64,000 bases of DNA from JAISFI01 sp031553775 (GTDB lineage Bacteria > Bacteroidota > Bacteroidia > Bacteroidales > Azobacteroidaceae). Under the pieces are notes generated by a model. It was not told the origin of the DNA. It searched no databases and saw only the letters and a program-made list of their open reading frames with translations. The stretch covers positions 1-64,000 of the forward strand of contig JAVBLA010000025.1 of NCBI GenBank assembly GCA_031553775.1. The letters run 5' to 3'. Shown piece by piece: positions 15,333-24,599 of the stretch (the stretch's first letter is position 1; the number at the start of each line of letters is the position of its first letter). A program made the position numbers and the translations under genes.

Positions 15333-16112
15333 TTAATAAGTATGTATACTACCTTGTGCCGCCGGCAAATAATTCACCCCAATCCACGTAATCATCAAAA
15401 GAATAAATGCAATCGGAAGCACCCATAAAGCAAATTTCGGATGGTAATTCTTTAGACGGATATGAATAAAAACAAGATATGCTGCAGCCGTTACAAATGC
15501 CCAGGTTTCTTTCGGATCCCATGACCAGTAATGACCCCATGCTTCTTTAGCCCAAACACATCCCATCAGCATACCGAGCATCAGGAAGCCGAAACCGGCG
15601 GAAACCAGGTTATCCATCAATTTATCCAGTTTTTTATCCGGATGATTACTGTTCTGTTTATGTAATTGAATAATCGATGCAATGGTAGCTGCCCCCAGCA
15701 TGGCGTAAGAAAGGATATAAACTGTAACATGCGGCACAAACCAGTAACTTTGCAAGGCTGGCATCAGGTTTTTGGAATGTATTTCCGGTTTAAGAATGTT
15801 AATGCAGACAAAAACGCATGCAACTAAGCTGCTGAATGAGAGTAGCCATTTATATTTCCAATACTTATAGGTGATAAAACCAACCAATGAGAGAAAAAAT
15901 GAATACCAAAGCCGCGTTTCTCCCATAGTACGCATAGGCGGACGTTCCAGTCCGATCCACAGTCCGATGATAAAGGCGGCAAAAACAAGGATACCTGATA
16001 GCATAAGGATATCTGCAAGCCTGCGATTTTTCGGTGTGTAGACCCATATTCCGGCACTTATCCACAGGGTAACGGAGGGAAGGGCAAAGTAAAGGAATTC
16101 ATTCCATGTCAT
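15333..16112 (-). CDS. ccsA: Cytochrome c biogenesis protein CcsA (heme handling, system II)
   Basis: The open frame extends to 16169 but the ATG at 16112 (MTWNEFLYF) fits better, giving about 259 residues. Seven to eight membrane helices surround the heme-handling WWD-type motif WGHYWSWDPKETWAF. CcsA with CcsB/ResB forms the system II machinery that moves heme across the inner membrane and attaches it to CXXCH motifs of exported c-type cytochromes. It overlaps the upstream ResB-like gene by 14 bp and is the last gene of nrfH-nrfA-ccsB-ccsA, so it is dedicated to maturing the NrfA and NrfH hemes. NrfA's CXXCK site elsewhere needs special lyases; whether this pair handles it cannot be seen. 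Confidence 0.88.
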   Translation of the reverse strand: MTWNEFLYFALPSVTLWISAGIWVYTPKNRRLADILMLSGILVFAAFIIGLWIGLERPPMRTMGETRLWYSFFLSLVGFITYKYWKYKWLLSFSSLVACVFVCINILKPEIHSKNLMPALQSYWFVPHVTVYILSYAMLGAATIASIIQLHKQNSNHPDKKLDKLMDNLVSAGFGFLMLGMLMGCVWAKEAWGHYWSWDPKETWAFVTAAAYLVFIHIRLKNYHPKFALWVLPIAFILLMITWIGVNYLPAAQGSIHTY

Positions 16113-17355
16113 TGTCCGCCTCCTTTCTTGCCTTACCTGTCCAAAGCATGCAGAATGATCCGCAGGCAAGCAGGATAATTCCGATATATACAGGGACTAC
16201 CCAAGGATCATACACCAGTTCTACACTGCTGTATGCAGACAGTTTACCGGCATCGTTATCGTACCCGTATTGGTACAACATCCAGTGGCCGATTTTACAG
16301 GGTTTATTAACTTCCAAAAGGGCATGTTTTTGTTCCCCGTCTTCGGAGTATACCTCAATATCCGAGACAAAACGCTTAGGTTCAGAACGGGTCATGGCCA
16401 GGCTATATTGCTCATCCAGCTTTAATACCATATACAGTTGGGCTATATTTCCTGCACAAACCCAGCCTTCTTTCCGTATTTTTTTTTGCGGATGGAAAAT
16501 CTTTACCTTAGCAGCAGGCGACGCACCCGGCATACGGGCTTCATGGTAAGTACTGTCGCTGTTCCGGACGGCTTCATGAATATATTGTTTCAAATGTATA
16601 TTCCATCCATTCAACCTGCCTTGAGGCTGCTTTTCGTCAACCGGGAAATATTCAGGTTTATCCTCCGGTTGTGGTATACCCGTCTCCCGGTGAATCACTG
16701 TCAGTTGGGGTGGATAATCCTCCATGTAGAAGTCATTGAGCTTGATGGCTACCGGAAGATCGAGGAGTTCGTTCTTGTCGTTATATACCCTCCATTCCAC
16801 CTCACCTTCAGGAACATGCATCACATAACGCCTGATATCCGATGCAGACATCCCTGTAGCAAAAAGCAGGATCCATAATCCTATATGGTTCAGATAGAAA
16901 GCATATTTTTTTATGCAAAATGGAAAGATTCTCCTGAAAATCAAGGCACCCAGTGCAAGCAAAGTAAGAAAGTAAACCAGGACAAAAGCCCAGGAGGATG
17001 TCATGCGGGTAAAACCCAAATAGGAGGGGAGATTCCCAGTTGCATTACCGGATTGGGTCTGCGGAGTCAATCCCAGAATAATACCCAGAATAACTAATGC
17101 GGCAATTAATGTAACTGCCATTGGAACACCGGAAAACCATTGATAAAGCGGGCCTCTCCGTTTCAGGGAAAACAACAGCAGTAATAAAAGCAAGATTCCT
17201 CCCAAGATAATATTTACCGGCCATTGCAGCAGGGAAAAATCAAATGCTCCGGTTGAGATTTGCAGCATCAAACCTACCAAAACAATTCCTCCGACAAAGG
17301 AGACAGATTCTTTGTATCGCCAGGGGAATTGCCAGAATTTTCGTTTGTTCTCCAA
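16099..17355 (-). CDS. ccsB: Cytochrome c biogenesis protein CcsB (ResB-like)
   Basis: A 418-residue protein with three N-terminal membrane helices followed by a fourth (around residues 143-165), a large periplasmic domain of about 200 residues (from about residue 175 to 375), and a last helix (VPVYIGIILLACGSFCMLWT). This is the ResB/CcsB plan: it supplies the apocytochrome side of the system II heme lyase. It starts 9 bp after nrfA and overlaps ccsA by 14 bp, so the four genes form one operon. Sequence conservation in this family is weak; the call rests on topology plus the CcsA partner. Confidence 0.82.
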   Translation of the reverse strand: MENKRKFWQFPWRYKESVSFVGGIVLVGLMLQISTGAFDFSLLQWPVNIILGGILLLLLLLFSLKRRGPLYQWFSGVPMAVTLIAALVILGIILGLTPQTQSGNATGNLPSYLGFTRMTSSWAFVLVYFLTLLALGALIFRRIFPFCIKKYAFYLNHIGLWILLFATGMSASDIRRYVMHVPEGEVEWRVYNDKNELLDLPVAIKLNDFYMEDYPPQLTVIHRETGIPQPEDKPEYFPVDEKQPQGRLNGWNIHLKQYIHEAVRNSDSTYHEARMPGASPAAKVKIFHPQKKIRKEGWVCAGNIAQLYMVLKLDEQYSLAMTRSEPKRFVSDIEVYSEDGEQKHALLEVNKPCKIGHWMLYQYGYDNDAGKLSAYSSVELVYDPWVVPVYIGIILLACGSFCMLWTGKARKEADNDME

Positions 17356-17364
17356 TTTTTCGAC

Positions 17365-18864
17365 TTAATTACTACTTAACAACCGCCCTTTTTCCTTAGC
17401 CGTCTGTACCCATTTCGGCACTACGTTTTCCATCCATTGGACTTTTTTCTCACGGATAGTCTTCATATCCAGTCCGATGTATTCCTGTGCTTTTTCTTTC
17501 GTGGAAATATCAGGCAAGGTCATATCTTTTACGCCATGGGCAAACAAAACTTTCTGAACTTCCAGTTGTGCCAGTAAAGACTTATCTAAGCTGTGTGCCA
17601 GTATGCGTTGTGTTTCTACAGGAGCATGAAAGGAACCGCCATGAGAAGCCACTGCAAAATCCCACCGCCATTGTGCCTGGCGAAGGAGTTTCAGTACAGG
17701 AGCCATTTCAACTTCCGAGGCACCATTATCCCATGCCGTCTTGGCTAAGATGTGCGCTTTCGATAATTCCGTTTCGATACGGTCCCTGATTTCAAGGGCT
17801 TTATCCTGATACTGATAAACATAACTGCGTAGTTTATCTTCCGAATCGCGGTGACAAACCTGGCAGGTATTCGAAATATTTTTCAACGGACTTACTACCT
17901 GATGATTGGAATATTTGATGCCGCCTTCGGCTACATAAGGCATGTGACAGTCGGCACAACCCAAACCACGCTGGGCATGCGGTCCTAAAAGAAATAGTTC
18001 ATAATCGGGATGTTGTGCTTTCAGCATCGGTGCCCGGCTGATCGCATGGGTCCAGTCTTTGTATTCGGCTTCATCGTAGTATTTTTCCATATCTTCTACC
18101 GTCATTCCGCCATCCCAGGGGAAAGTGAGGTATTTTCCATCGCCTTTGAAGAAATATTCCACATGGCATTGGGCGCACACGAGCGAACGCATTTCCTGTG
18201 GAGTAGCATTGGAAATATCTCGTCCCTGTCGCTCGAAGGCCTCGATCAGCCCGGGGCGGGTGATGGTCAGGTTCATTGTTACCGGATCATGACAGTCGGC
18301 ACAACCGATCGGATTGACAATCTGGTCACCCATAGCGCTCCACGGAGCTTTGTAAAAGGCTTCGATACCTGCTTCGTGCATCATACGGGGGATATCGGGA
18401 CTTTTACAGGTCCAGCAGGTAGCAGGTTGCATATCCTTTGTATTTTCATCCGGAGAACCTGTACGCAGCGTTGCCCGCACATCTTCTATGGCATGCATGT
18501 GTCCTCGTGGTGCCGAATAATCCTGAGCAAAGGCATAACCCGCCCAAAGCACTACCATAGCGGGACGACTCGCCAGTACATCTTCGGGTATATTACCCAA
18601 ATGCTTGCTGCGAAAGTCCATATCAGCCGTCTTTTTCCAGGTATTATACTCCCTGGGATAGTTTTCTCCCCAAACTTCATTGCGGGATTCTATACCGGTA
18701 ATCTCCACTTTTTTATTATTGAACAGGGTGGCAATCTCCGCCCTCCGTTCGGTAATAGATGCGGCAAGAAGGCCCAAAACAAAAACGGCGACCATCACAA
18801 GGGTAAATATACCCCATCCGATCATAGGTCTGCGCCTGATGGCTTCTGTTAATCGTTTCAACAT
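17365..18864 (-). CDS. nrfA: Ammonia-forming pentaheme cytochrome c nitrite reductase NrfA
   Basis: A 499-residue periplasmic enzyme that reduces nitrite to ammonia with six electrons and can also reduce nitric oxide and hydroxylamine. An N-terminal helix (WGIFTLVMVAVFVLGLLA) acts as anchor or uncleaved signal. The catalytic heme site is CWTCK, the family hallmark with lysine as ligand; the other four hemes are CADCH, CAQCH, CADCH and CQVCH. Length matches NrfA. It follows nrfH by 13 bp and is the core of nrfHA-ccsBA, probably activated by the regulator at 19539 through the operator at 19521. It would serve respiration or detoxification. Confidence 0.97.
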   Translation of the reverse strand: MLKRLTEAIRRRPMIGWGIFTLVMVAVFVLGLLAASITERRAEIATLFNNKKVEITGIESRNEVWGENYPREYNTWKKTADMDFRSKHLGNIPEDVLASRPAMVVLWAGYAFAQDYSAPRGHMHAIEDVRATLRTGSPDENTKDMQPATCWTCKSPDIPRMMHEAGIEAFYKAPWSAMGDQIVNPIGCADCHDPVTMNLTITRPGLIEAFERQGRDISNATPQEMRSLVCAQCHVEYFFKGDGKYLTFPWDGGMTVEDMEKYYDEAEYKDWTHAISRAPMLKAQHPDYELFLLGPHAQRGLGCADCHMPYVAEGGIKYSNHQVVSPLKNISNTCQVCHRDSEDKLRSYVYQYQDKALEIRDRIETELSKAHILAKTAWDNGASEVEMAPVLKLLRQAQWRWDFAVASHGGSFHAPVETQRILAHSLDKSLLAQLEVQKVLFAHGVKDMTLPDISTKEKAQEYIGLDMKTIREKKVQWMENVVPKWVQTAKEKGRLLSSN

Positions 18865-18877
18865 GGCTTATTAGGTT

Positions 18878-19462
18878 TTATGATTTTTCTTTCATTATTT
18901 TTTTCAACCAATCGGGTACCGGAGATTCGGGCAACGGCACAATGGCATTGGGCGATGAGCCCAGACTTCCTATATTGGTATGAGGAATTTGCGTATGACA
19001 ATCCCAACAGGCTTTTCCTTCTCCGTTTTTGGCCTCTGTATAGCTGATCATTCCCGTTTTTACAAAATCGGTGTTCAACTGGGTATGACAACGGATACAG
19101 TTTTCCATAATCACATTGTTGCTTGCCTCACGCGGACGGATCACCTGAGGTTCTCCGTTTACCGTAAAAACTGCAGAATGATACAGGCCGTCCATAGCTT
19201 TAAAGGTATATTTCGAAAAAACATTATGGTGGGGTACGTGACAATCGTTACAATTGGCCCATTGCGCATGAGAACTATGGTTCCATGCCTGATAATAGGG
19301 AGTCATGATATGGCAGTTGATACAGGCCGAAGGATCGTCGGATAAATAGGAATGTGCTCTCGACATGTACAAGGTATAAATGCCCAAACCAGCCAGCAAC
19401 CCTCCCACAACAAAGAACGGAAGAATCATTTTTCCGGGTATACGATTCAGGAATTTCTTCAT
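18878..19462 (-). CDS. nrfH: NrfH tetraheme quinol dehydrogenase subunit
   Basis: A 194-residue NapC/NirT-family cytochrome with one N-terminal membrane helix (FFVVGGLLAGLGIYTLYM) and four heme sites, CINCH, CNDCH, CIRCH and CWDCH. It takes electrons from the menaquinol pool and passes them to NrfA. It is the first gene of the operon, with a -7-like box and a Crp/Fnr-type palindrome directly upstream. Confidence 0.95.
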   Translation of the reverse strand: MKKFLNRIPGKMILPFFVVGGLLAGLGIYTLYMSRAHSYLSDDPSACINCHIMTPYYQAWNHSSHAQWANCNDCHVPHHNVFSKYTFKAMDGLYHSAVFTVNGEPQVIRPREASNNVIMENCIRCHTQLNTDFVKTGMISYTEAKNGEGKACWDCHTQIPHTNIGSLGSSPNAIVPLPESPVPDWLKKIMKEKS

Positions 19463-19490
19463 GTAATGACCAGCATTTAAAGTTATACTG

Positions 19491-19536
19491 CAAAGTAAAA
19501 CATTTTTTTGGATATCAAAGCGTAACCGATGTTACA
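19491..19536 (-). promoter_or_regulatory. nrfHA promoter with HcpR/Crp-type operator
   Basis: On the minus strand the 16-bp site TGTAACATCGGTTACG at 19521-19536 is a near-perfect palindrome (TGTNAC-N4-GTNAC core), and TTACTTTG at 19491-19498 is a one-mismatch -7 box. If the start site is about 4 bp beyond, the operator centre is near -41, the class II activator position. It closely matches the geometry before the ferredoxin-hcp operon. Confidence 0.65.
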
Positions 19537-19538
19537 TT

Positions 19539-20219
19539 TTAAAGATGAATCAGGCGGATAAGCTCTTTTTTGTTTTCTATTGCTATCTTTTTCTTATCCG
19601 AAGAGATCAATCCGTCTAACTGCATCTTAGTCAGCTCCCGCTCCAGTGAAGGTCGTGAAACGCCGAAATACTCGGCCAAAGCGCTTTTGGTTTTATCTAA
19701 TACTACCATATCGGATTGACTTTCCCTGGAAAGTTTAATGATATATACCGCCAGTTTCTGCCGGATGGTACGGAATGACATAAAGTGCAATTTCTGACTG
19801 AGTCTCGAGGCAAATCCTGCTGAAATATCAAGATAATTCTTCAGCAGGGTCTGATTCATACTTAACATCCGGAGAACAGATTTTTTCGGGATTACCAGTG
19901 CTGTTACCTCTTCCCGTGCCGTTACCTGTACCGGAAAGCGGTTGTTCTGGCCGAACAGAAACAGGATAGCCAGGGGATTGGGAGCAAAGATGTCTTCTAC
20001 TTTGATCATTCTTCCCGACGGATCTATCATCTCACCTTTTACGCTTCCGGATAGAAGGATAATCAAACGGTTACAGGCTTCGTCCTGTAAGGCCAGCAGG
20101 GCATCTTTCCGGAAACGGGTTTCGGAAAGATTTAATTCTGAGAAAATTCTCGCCAGTTCTTTTTCTTCTATGGAATGAAAAAGGGGAATATGCGACAAAA
20201 GGGAATAATCCATAATCAA
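19539..20219 (-). CDS. hcpR: Crp/Fnr-family regulator, HcpR-like
   Basis: A 226-residue regulator with an N-terminal cyclic-nucleotide-type sensor fold (residues about 10-125), a dimerisation helix, and a C-terminal winged helix containing SALAEYFGVSRPSLERELTK. No CXXC iron-sulfur cysteine set of Fnr is present. In Bacteroidetes the regulator HcpR controls hcp and responds to nitric oxide; here the gene sits between nrfHA and the ferredoxin-hcp operon, and two matching palindromes lie upstream of both operons, one in its own divergent promoter region. The assignment as HcpR is by context and family; ligand unknown from sequence. Confidence 0.78.
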   Translation of the reverse strand: MIMDYSLLSHIPLFHSIEEKELARIFSELNLSETRFRKDALLALQDEACNRLIILLSGSVKGEMIDPSGRMIKVEDIFAPNPLAILFLFGQNNRFPVQVTAREEVTALVIPKKSVLRMLSMNQTLLKNYLDISAGFASRLSQKLHFMSFRTIRQKLAVYIIKLSRESQSDMVVLDKTKSALAEYFGVSRPSLERELTKMQLDGLISSDKKKIAIENKKELIRLIHL

Positions 20220-20263
20220 TCTTTTTTTATTTCAACAGACAAAAATACAAATAATTTTGCAAG

Positions 20264-20308
20264 TGTAACATATGTGACAGATTAAAACCTAATGTCACCC
20301 TACTTTTG
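20264..20308 (+). promoter_or_regulatory. hcp-operon promoter with HcpR/Crp-type operator
   Basis: TGTAACATATGTGACA at 20264-20279 is a near-perfect palindrome, and TACTTTTG at 20301-20308 is an exact Bacteroidetes -7 box. The operator centre is about 36 bp before the end of the -7 box, near -41 from a likely start site. It lies between the divergent regulator and ferredoxin genes, so it could also govern the regulator itself. Confidence 0.72.
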
Positions 20309-20332
20309 CAGCATCAATAAACAATTTAGAGA

Positions 20333-21190
20333 ATGAAACGGACAATCATTAAAATCAACGAAGAACTTTGCAACGGTTGCGGAGCTTGTGTTTCAGGGTG
20401 CCACGAAGGCGCTTTACAATTGATCAACGGCAAAGCAGTGATGGTGAGCGAGCTTTACTGCGACGGACTGGGCGCTTGTATAGGGGAATGTCCGGTCGGC
20501 GCTATCGAACTGGAAGAGCGGGAAGCAGAATCATACAACGAAACAGCTGTGATGGAGAGAATAGCACCCAAGGGAGAAGCTGTTATCCTTGCTCATCTGA
20601 ACCATCTGAAAGAACATGGAGAAATGGAACTTCTTCGTCAGGGATTGGAATATCTGGAAAAACTGGGTATTCAACTCGATTTTGAATCCAAAGAAAAAGA
20701 GAAGCCTCTGGCCTGTGGTTGTCCGGGTTCAATGATGAGGGAAATCAAAACACCGGCAACCAATGGCTATGTTATACCCTCCGGCGTACAGGTACCGGCA
20801 CCCCAATCTTCCGAATTGAGACAATTTCCGGTACAACTGCATTTACTAAATCCACAGGCAGGATTCCTACAGGGAAGTAACCTGTTATTGGCAGCCGATT
20901 GTACGGCATTTGCCTGCGGAGACTTTCACAGTCGTTTCCTGAAAGGGAAGATGCTGGCTATAGCCTGTCCTAAACTTGACAGCAACATACAATCGTACAT
21001 AGACAAACTTACAGATATGATCGATATGGCACTGATCGATACATTAACGGTTCTCATCATGGAGGTACCCTGTTGTGGCGGACTGGTCAAAATAGCTGAA
21101 ATGGCAAGGGAGCAAGCCCAACGAAATGTACCGGTAAAAGTAATTGTACTTTCGGTAAAAGGTGAAGTTATCAGTGAAAAATGGATTTGA
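20333..21190 (+). CDS. Two-cluster ferredoxin-like iron-sulfur protein, Hcp partner
   Basis: A 285-residue cytoplasmic protein. The N-terminal 65 residues carry two 4Fe-4S motifs: a full CNGCGACVSGCH set and a second reading CDGLGACIGECP, where the second cysteine is replaced by leucine, as often in this family. The C-terminal 220 residues contain further cysteines (CGCPGS near 130, a DCTAFACGD segment, and PCCGG), suggesting another metal site. Proteins of this kind are commonly next to hcp in anaerobes and probably deliver electrons to Hcp. First gene after the HcpR-type promoter, 96 bp before hcp. Confidence 0.82.
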   Translation: MKRTIIKINEELCNGCGACVSGCHEGALQLINGKAVMVSELYCDGLGACIGECPVGAIELEEREAESYNETAVMERIAPKGEAVILAHLNHLKEHGEMELLRQGLEYLEKLGIQLDFESKEKEKPLACGCPGSMMREIKTPATNGYVIPSGVQVPAPQSSELRQFPVQLHLLNPQAGFLQGSNLLLAADCTAFACGDFHSRFLKGKMLAIACPKLDSNIQSYIDKLTDMIDMALIDTLTVLIMEVPCCGGLVKIAEMAREQAQRNVPVKVIVLSVKGEVISEKWI

Positions 21191-21286
21191 AAATAGCAGC
21201 CTTTTATATAACTACTAATTTAATTTTCAGATAGTTGCTAAAAATAAATATCTCAATAATAAAAATCAATATTAAAATTTAAAGTC

Positions 21287-22930
21287 ATGGAAATGTTCTG
21301 TTATCAATGTCAGGAAGCTGCACAGGGTAAAGGTTGTACAATCAAAGGAGTCTGCGGAAAAGAACCGCAAACGGCCGCATTGATGGATGTTTTGTTGTAT
21401 ACTGTACGTGGGGAAGCAATCGTGAACAGTGTGTTACGTAAAAAAGGAGTTGCCGACATTGAGACAAGCCGTCGGATTTTGGATGCGCTTTTCTGCACAA
21501 TTACCAATGCGAATTTTGATGATCATGCTATTAAAAAACGGATCGAAAAATCATTAATCCAGAAAAAAGAATTGATTGAAATAGTCCGGAAAAATGGTAT
21601 TTCACTGCCGGAACAGGATGAAATACATTTTACTATCAATCTTCAGGATAATGATATAAAATTTAATGAAACAAGTATATTATCTGAAACTGATGAAGAT
21701 ATCCGCTCTCTGAAGCAATTGATCATTTATGGCCTCAAAGGCGCTGCCGCTTATGCTGAACACGCACTGAACCTGGGATATGAAGACAACGAGATTTATG
21801 AACTGATTGAAAATGCACTGGCAGAAGTCAGCCGGAAAAACATTGAAGCCGGCGAACTCGTTTCTCTCGCCATGCAAACAGGAGAGTGTGGCGTAAAAGC
21901 CATGGCCCTGCTCGATAAAGCCAATACTTCTTCTTTTGGAAATCCCGAGATCACTAAAGTAAACATTGGAGTAGGCAGGAATCCTGGTATTTTGATCAGC
22001 GGGCACGATCTGAAAGATATGGAAGAATTGCTGGAGCAAACTTCAGGAACAGGCGTAGATGTATATACGCACAGCGAAATGCTGCCGGCCAATTATTATC
22101 CGGCTTTCAAAAAATATCCTCATTTTATTGGCAATTATGGGAATGCCTGGTGGAAACAAAGGGAAGAATTCGAAAGTTTCAATGGAGTTATTTTATTCAC
22201 AACGAATTGTATTGTTCCTCCATTGAAATCGTCTACCTATACCGACCGGATCTATACAACCGGTTCGGCCGGACTTACCGGAGCCAAACACATCTCTGCG
22301 CGAAAAGACGGAAAAGCCAAAGATTTTTCTGCGCTGATCGAACATGCCCGGAAATGTCTTCCTCCGAAAGAAATAGAAAAAGGTGAAATTATCGGCGGAT
22401 TTGCCCATAACCAGGTATTGGCATTGGCAGGCCAGGTGATCGAAGCCGTTCAATCGGGCGCCATCAAAAAATTTGTTGTAATGGCAGGATGCGACGGACG
22501 GATGAAATCGCGTGACTATTACACGGATTTTGCATCGGCCCTTCCTAAAGATCATATCATCCTTACGGCAGGTTGCGCTAAATACCGCTACAATAAACTT
22601 CCGTTGGGAAATATCAATGGAATTCCCCGGGTACTGGACGCAGGGCAATGTAACGACAGCTATTCACTGGTTAAGATCGCTTTAGCGCTCAAGGACGCCT
22701 TCGGTTTGAAAGACATTAATGAACTGCCGATTGTTTACAATATTGCCTGGTATGAGCAAAAAGCGGTAATTGTGCTGTTGGCCCTTTTGAGCCTTGGTGT
22801 TAAAAATATCCATCTCGGTCCGACGCTGCCGGCATTCCTTTCTCCGAATGTAATCAATGTTTTGGTAGAAAATTTTGGTATCGGAGGAATAAGCATTGTG
22901 GAAGAAGATTTGAAAATATTTCAGGTCTGA
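21287..22930 (+). CDS. hcp: Hybrid cluster protein Hcp (hydroxylamine/nitric oxide reductase)
   Basis: A 547-residue enzyme with the N-terminal cysteine pattern C5-x2-C8-x8-C17-x5-C23 for the cubane 4Fe-4S cluster, and the hybrid-cluster segments further on (MAGCDGRMKSRDYY, LTAGCAKYRYNKL, AGQCNDSYS). Hcp reduces hydroxylamine in vitro and is thought to remove nitric oxide in vivo. It sits in an operon with its ferredoxin-like partner under an HcpR-type operator and beside nrfHA, so the island covers nitrite reduction and disposal of its toxic intermediates. Confidence 0.97.
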   Translation: MEMFCYQCQEAAQGKGCTIKGVCGKEPQTAALMDVLLYTVRGEAIVNSVLRKKGVADIETSRRILDALFCTITNANFDDHAIKKRIEKSLIQKKELIEIVRKNGISLPEQDEIHFTINLQDNDIKFNETSILSETDEDIRSLKQLIIYGLKGAAAYAEHALNLGYEDNEIYELIENALAEVSRKNIEAGELVSLAMQTGECGVKAMALLDKANTSSFGNPEITKVNIGVGRNPGILISGHDLKDMEELLEQTSGTGVDVYTHSEMLPANYYPAFKKYPHFIGNYGNAWWKQREEFESFNGVILFTTNCIVPPLKSSTYTDRIYTTGSAGLTGAKHISARKDGKAKDFSALIEHARKCLPPKEIEKGEIIGGFAHNQVLALAGQVIEAVQSGAIKKFVVMAGCDGRMKSRDYYTDFASALPKDHIILTAGCAKYRYNKLPLGNINGIPRVLDAGQCNDSYSLVKIALALKDAFGLKDINELPIVYNIAWYEQKAVIVLLALLSLGVKNIHLGPTLPAFLSPNVINVLVENFGIGGISIVEEDLKIFQV

Positions 22931-23019
22931 AAAAATCCGGGTGCTTGAAGAAACTTTTCACCATACATTTATGTTCATAATTCATATCGGACACATAACT
23001 GAAGTAAAAATTTAGAAAG

Positions 23020-23361
23020 ATGACTACAAATGGAACATTCCCAACAGGAAACGTATTTAACCCCGGACTTCAGATCGAATATTCTGAAGGCGGAATCATT
23101 AGTAAGCAGGTATTAAAGAATGCCGCAGGAAATGTCACTTTGTTTTCTTTCGACCGGGAACAGGGGTTGAGCGAACATACGGCGCCATTCGATGCACTGG
23201 TACAGATTATCGACGGAAAAGCAGAAATTTCTATCGGAGGAAAACCTCACACCCTTGAAACAGGAGAAATGATCATCATGCCGGCAAACGTCCCTCATGC
23301 GGTATTTGCCGTAGAAGCATTCAAGATGTTATTAACCATGATTAAAGGAAATGCGTCATGA
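23020..23361 (+). CDS. Small cupin-fold protein
   Basis: A 113-residue single-domain cupin. The conserved strands run from the first metal-binding-type motif (FDREQGLSEHTAPFDALVQI) to the second (METGEMIIMP-like stretch and VPHAVFAVE, with a histidine). Such cupins bind a metal or small molecule; no catalytic role can be assigned. It overlaps the next gene by ATGA (23358-23361), tying it to the DUF438/hemerythrin gene and so to the nitrosative-stress operon. Confidence 0.8.
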   Translation: MTTNGTFPTGNVFNPGLQIEYSEGGIISKQVLKNAAGNVTLFSFDREQGLSEHTAPFDALVQIIDGKAEISIGGKPHTLETGEMIIMPANVPHAVFAVEAFKMLLTMIKGNAS

Positions 23362-24599
23362 GCGAAATTATCAATAACTCGGAAAAAAGGAAAGAGCTGC
23401 TCAAGCATCTGATTTTACAGTTGCATAGCGGAGAAGCGCCCGAACAAGTCAGAACCCGATTAGTCAACCTGCTACATTCGGTCCCTTACAACGAAGTAGT
23501 AGAAGTGGAGCAGGAGTTGATCTCAGAAGGACTTCCCACGGAAGAAGTATTACGACTTTGTGATATCCATACTGCCGTACTCGAAGGTAGTATCGATACA
23601 TCGGAAGCTAAAACGGTTCCTCCCGGACATCCTGTCGATACTTTTTTACGTGAAAATAATGCGTTGGAAAAACGGATCGGAAAAACCAGGGCCTTATTCG
23701 GAAAACTTCCGGACCTGAAGAAAGACGATATACCGGACTACCTGTTAAAACTCCGTAGCCTACTGAATGAATTGTCGGATGTAGATAAGCACTACAAGCG
23801 CAAGGAATACCTGCTTTTTCCCTATATGGAGAAAGCAGGTATCACCGGCCCCCCGAAAGTGATGTGGGGCAAGCACGATGAAACACGCGAACTGCTGAAA
23901 GTTGCGCATGAAGCGCTTTCAGTGAAAGGCGGACTGACTCCCGAAGAATTGGAATCGACCATTGCACTGGTATTGCAGCCCGTTCTGGAAGCGATTGAAG
24001 GTATGATCATGAAAGAAGTGGAGATTCTTTTTCCCATGTGCCTGGATACCTTATCGAACGAAGATTGGTACAAAATATACCAGGAAACTCCGGAATTCGG
24101 TTTTTGTCTCTATGACCCCCAAACCCCATGGCAACCGGAAAAGGTTCAGGTAGGGGAGAAGACTCCTATTCCCGGCGATGCTATCCGGCTTTCATCCGGC
24201 AGTTTTGATATAAAAGAGCTGGAAACCTTGTTTGTTACACTTCCGGTGGATATCACTTTTGTAGACAAAAACGACAAGGTGAAATTCTTTTCACACAGTC
24301 CCCGAAGGGTATTTGAACGGAATCGTTCCATTATCGGACGTGACGTACGTATGTGTCATCCGCCGCAAAGTGTACACATCGTGGAACAGATCATCAATGA
24401 TTTCAAAAGTGGAAAAGAAAACAAAGCTGCATTCTGGATCTCGAACTTCAGGGGACGTTTTGTCTATATAGAATATACGGCACTCAGAAGCAACGATAAC
24501 GAATACCTTGGGATTATCGAAGTAACGCAGGATATTACGGATTTACGGAAACTGGAAGGCGACCAACGTCTGTTGTCTTATTCAACCGAATCATTGTGA
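23358..24599 (+). CDS. DUF438-hemerythrin-PAS sensor-like protein
   Basis: A 413-residue cytoplasmic protein with three parts: an N-terminal DUF438 helix bundle (residues about 5-80), a hemerythrin/HHE-like domain (about 90-235, with HYKRKEYLLFPYMEK and GKHDETRELLK supplying His/Glu iron ligands), and a C-terminal PAS domain (about 280-405). This architecture is common near nitrite and nitric oxide genes in anaerobes and suggests a di-iron sensor or repair/oxygen-NO-binding protein. No kinase or output domain is present. It overlaps the cupin gene by ATGA and the next gene by TGATG, so translation is coupled. Confidence 0.85.
   Translation: MSEIINNSEKRKELLKHLILQLHSGEAPEQVRTRLVNLLHSVPYNEVVEVEQELISEGLPTEEVLRLCDIHTAVLEGSIDTSEAKTVPPGHPVDTFLRENNALEKRIGKTRALFGKLPDLKKDDIPDYLLKLRSLLNELSDVDKHYKRKEYLLFPYMEKAGITGPPKVMWGKHDETRELLKVAHEALSVKGGLTPEELESTIALVLQPVLEAIEGMIMKEVEILFPMCLDTLSNEDWYKIYQETPEFGFCLYDPQTPWQPEKVQVGEKTPIPGDAIRLSSGSFDIKELETLFVTLPVDITFVDKNDKVKFFSHSPRRVFERNRSIIGRDVRMCHPPQSVHIVEQIINDFKSGKENKAAFWISNFRGRFVYIEYTALRSNDNEYLGIIEVTQDITDLRKLEGDQRLLSYSTESL

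Noticed and set aside
18010..18852. 280-residue plus-strand open frame opposite nrfA
   Set aside because: Antisense shadow of nrfA; the product has no signal of its own and the heme motifs on the other strand settle the matter.
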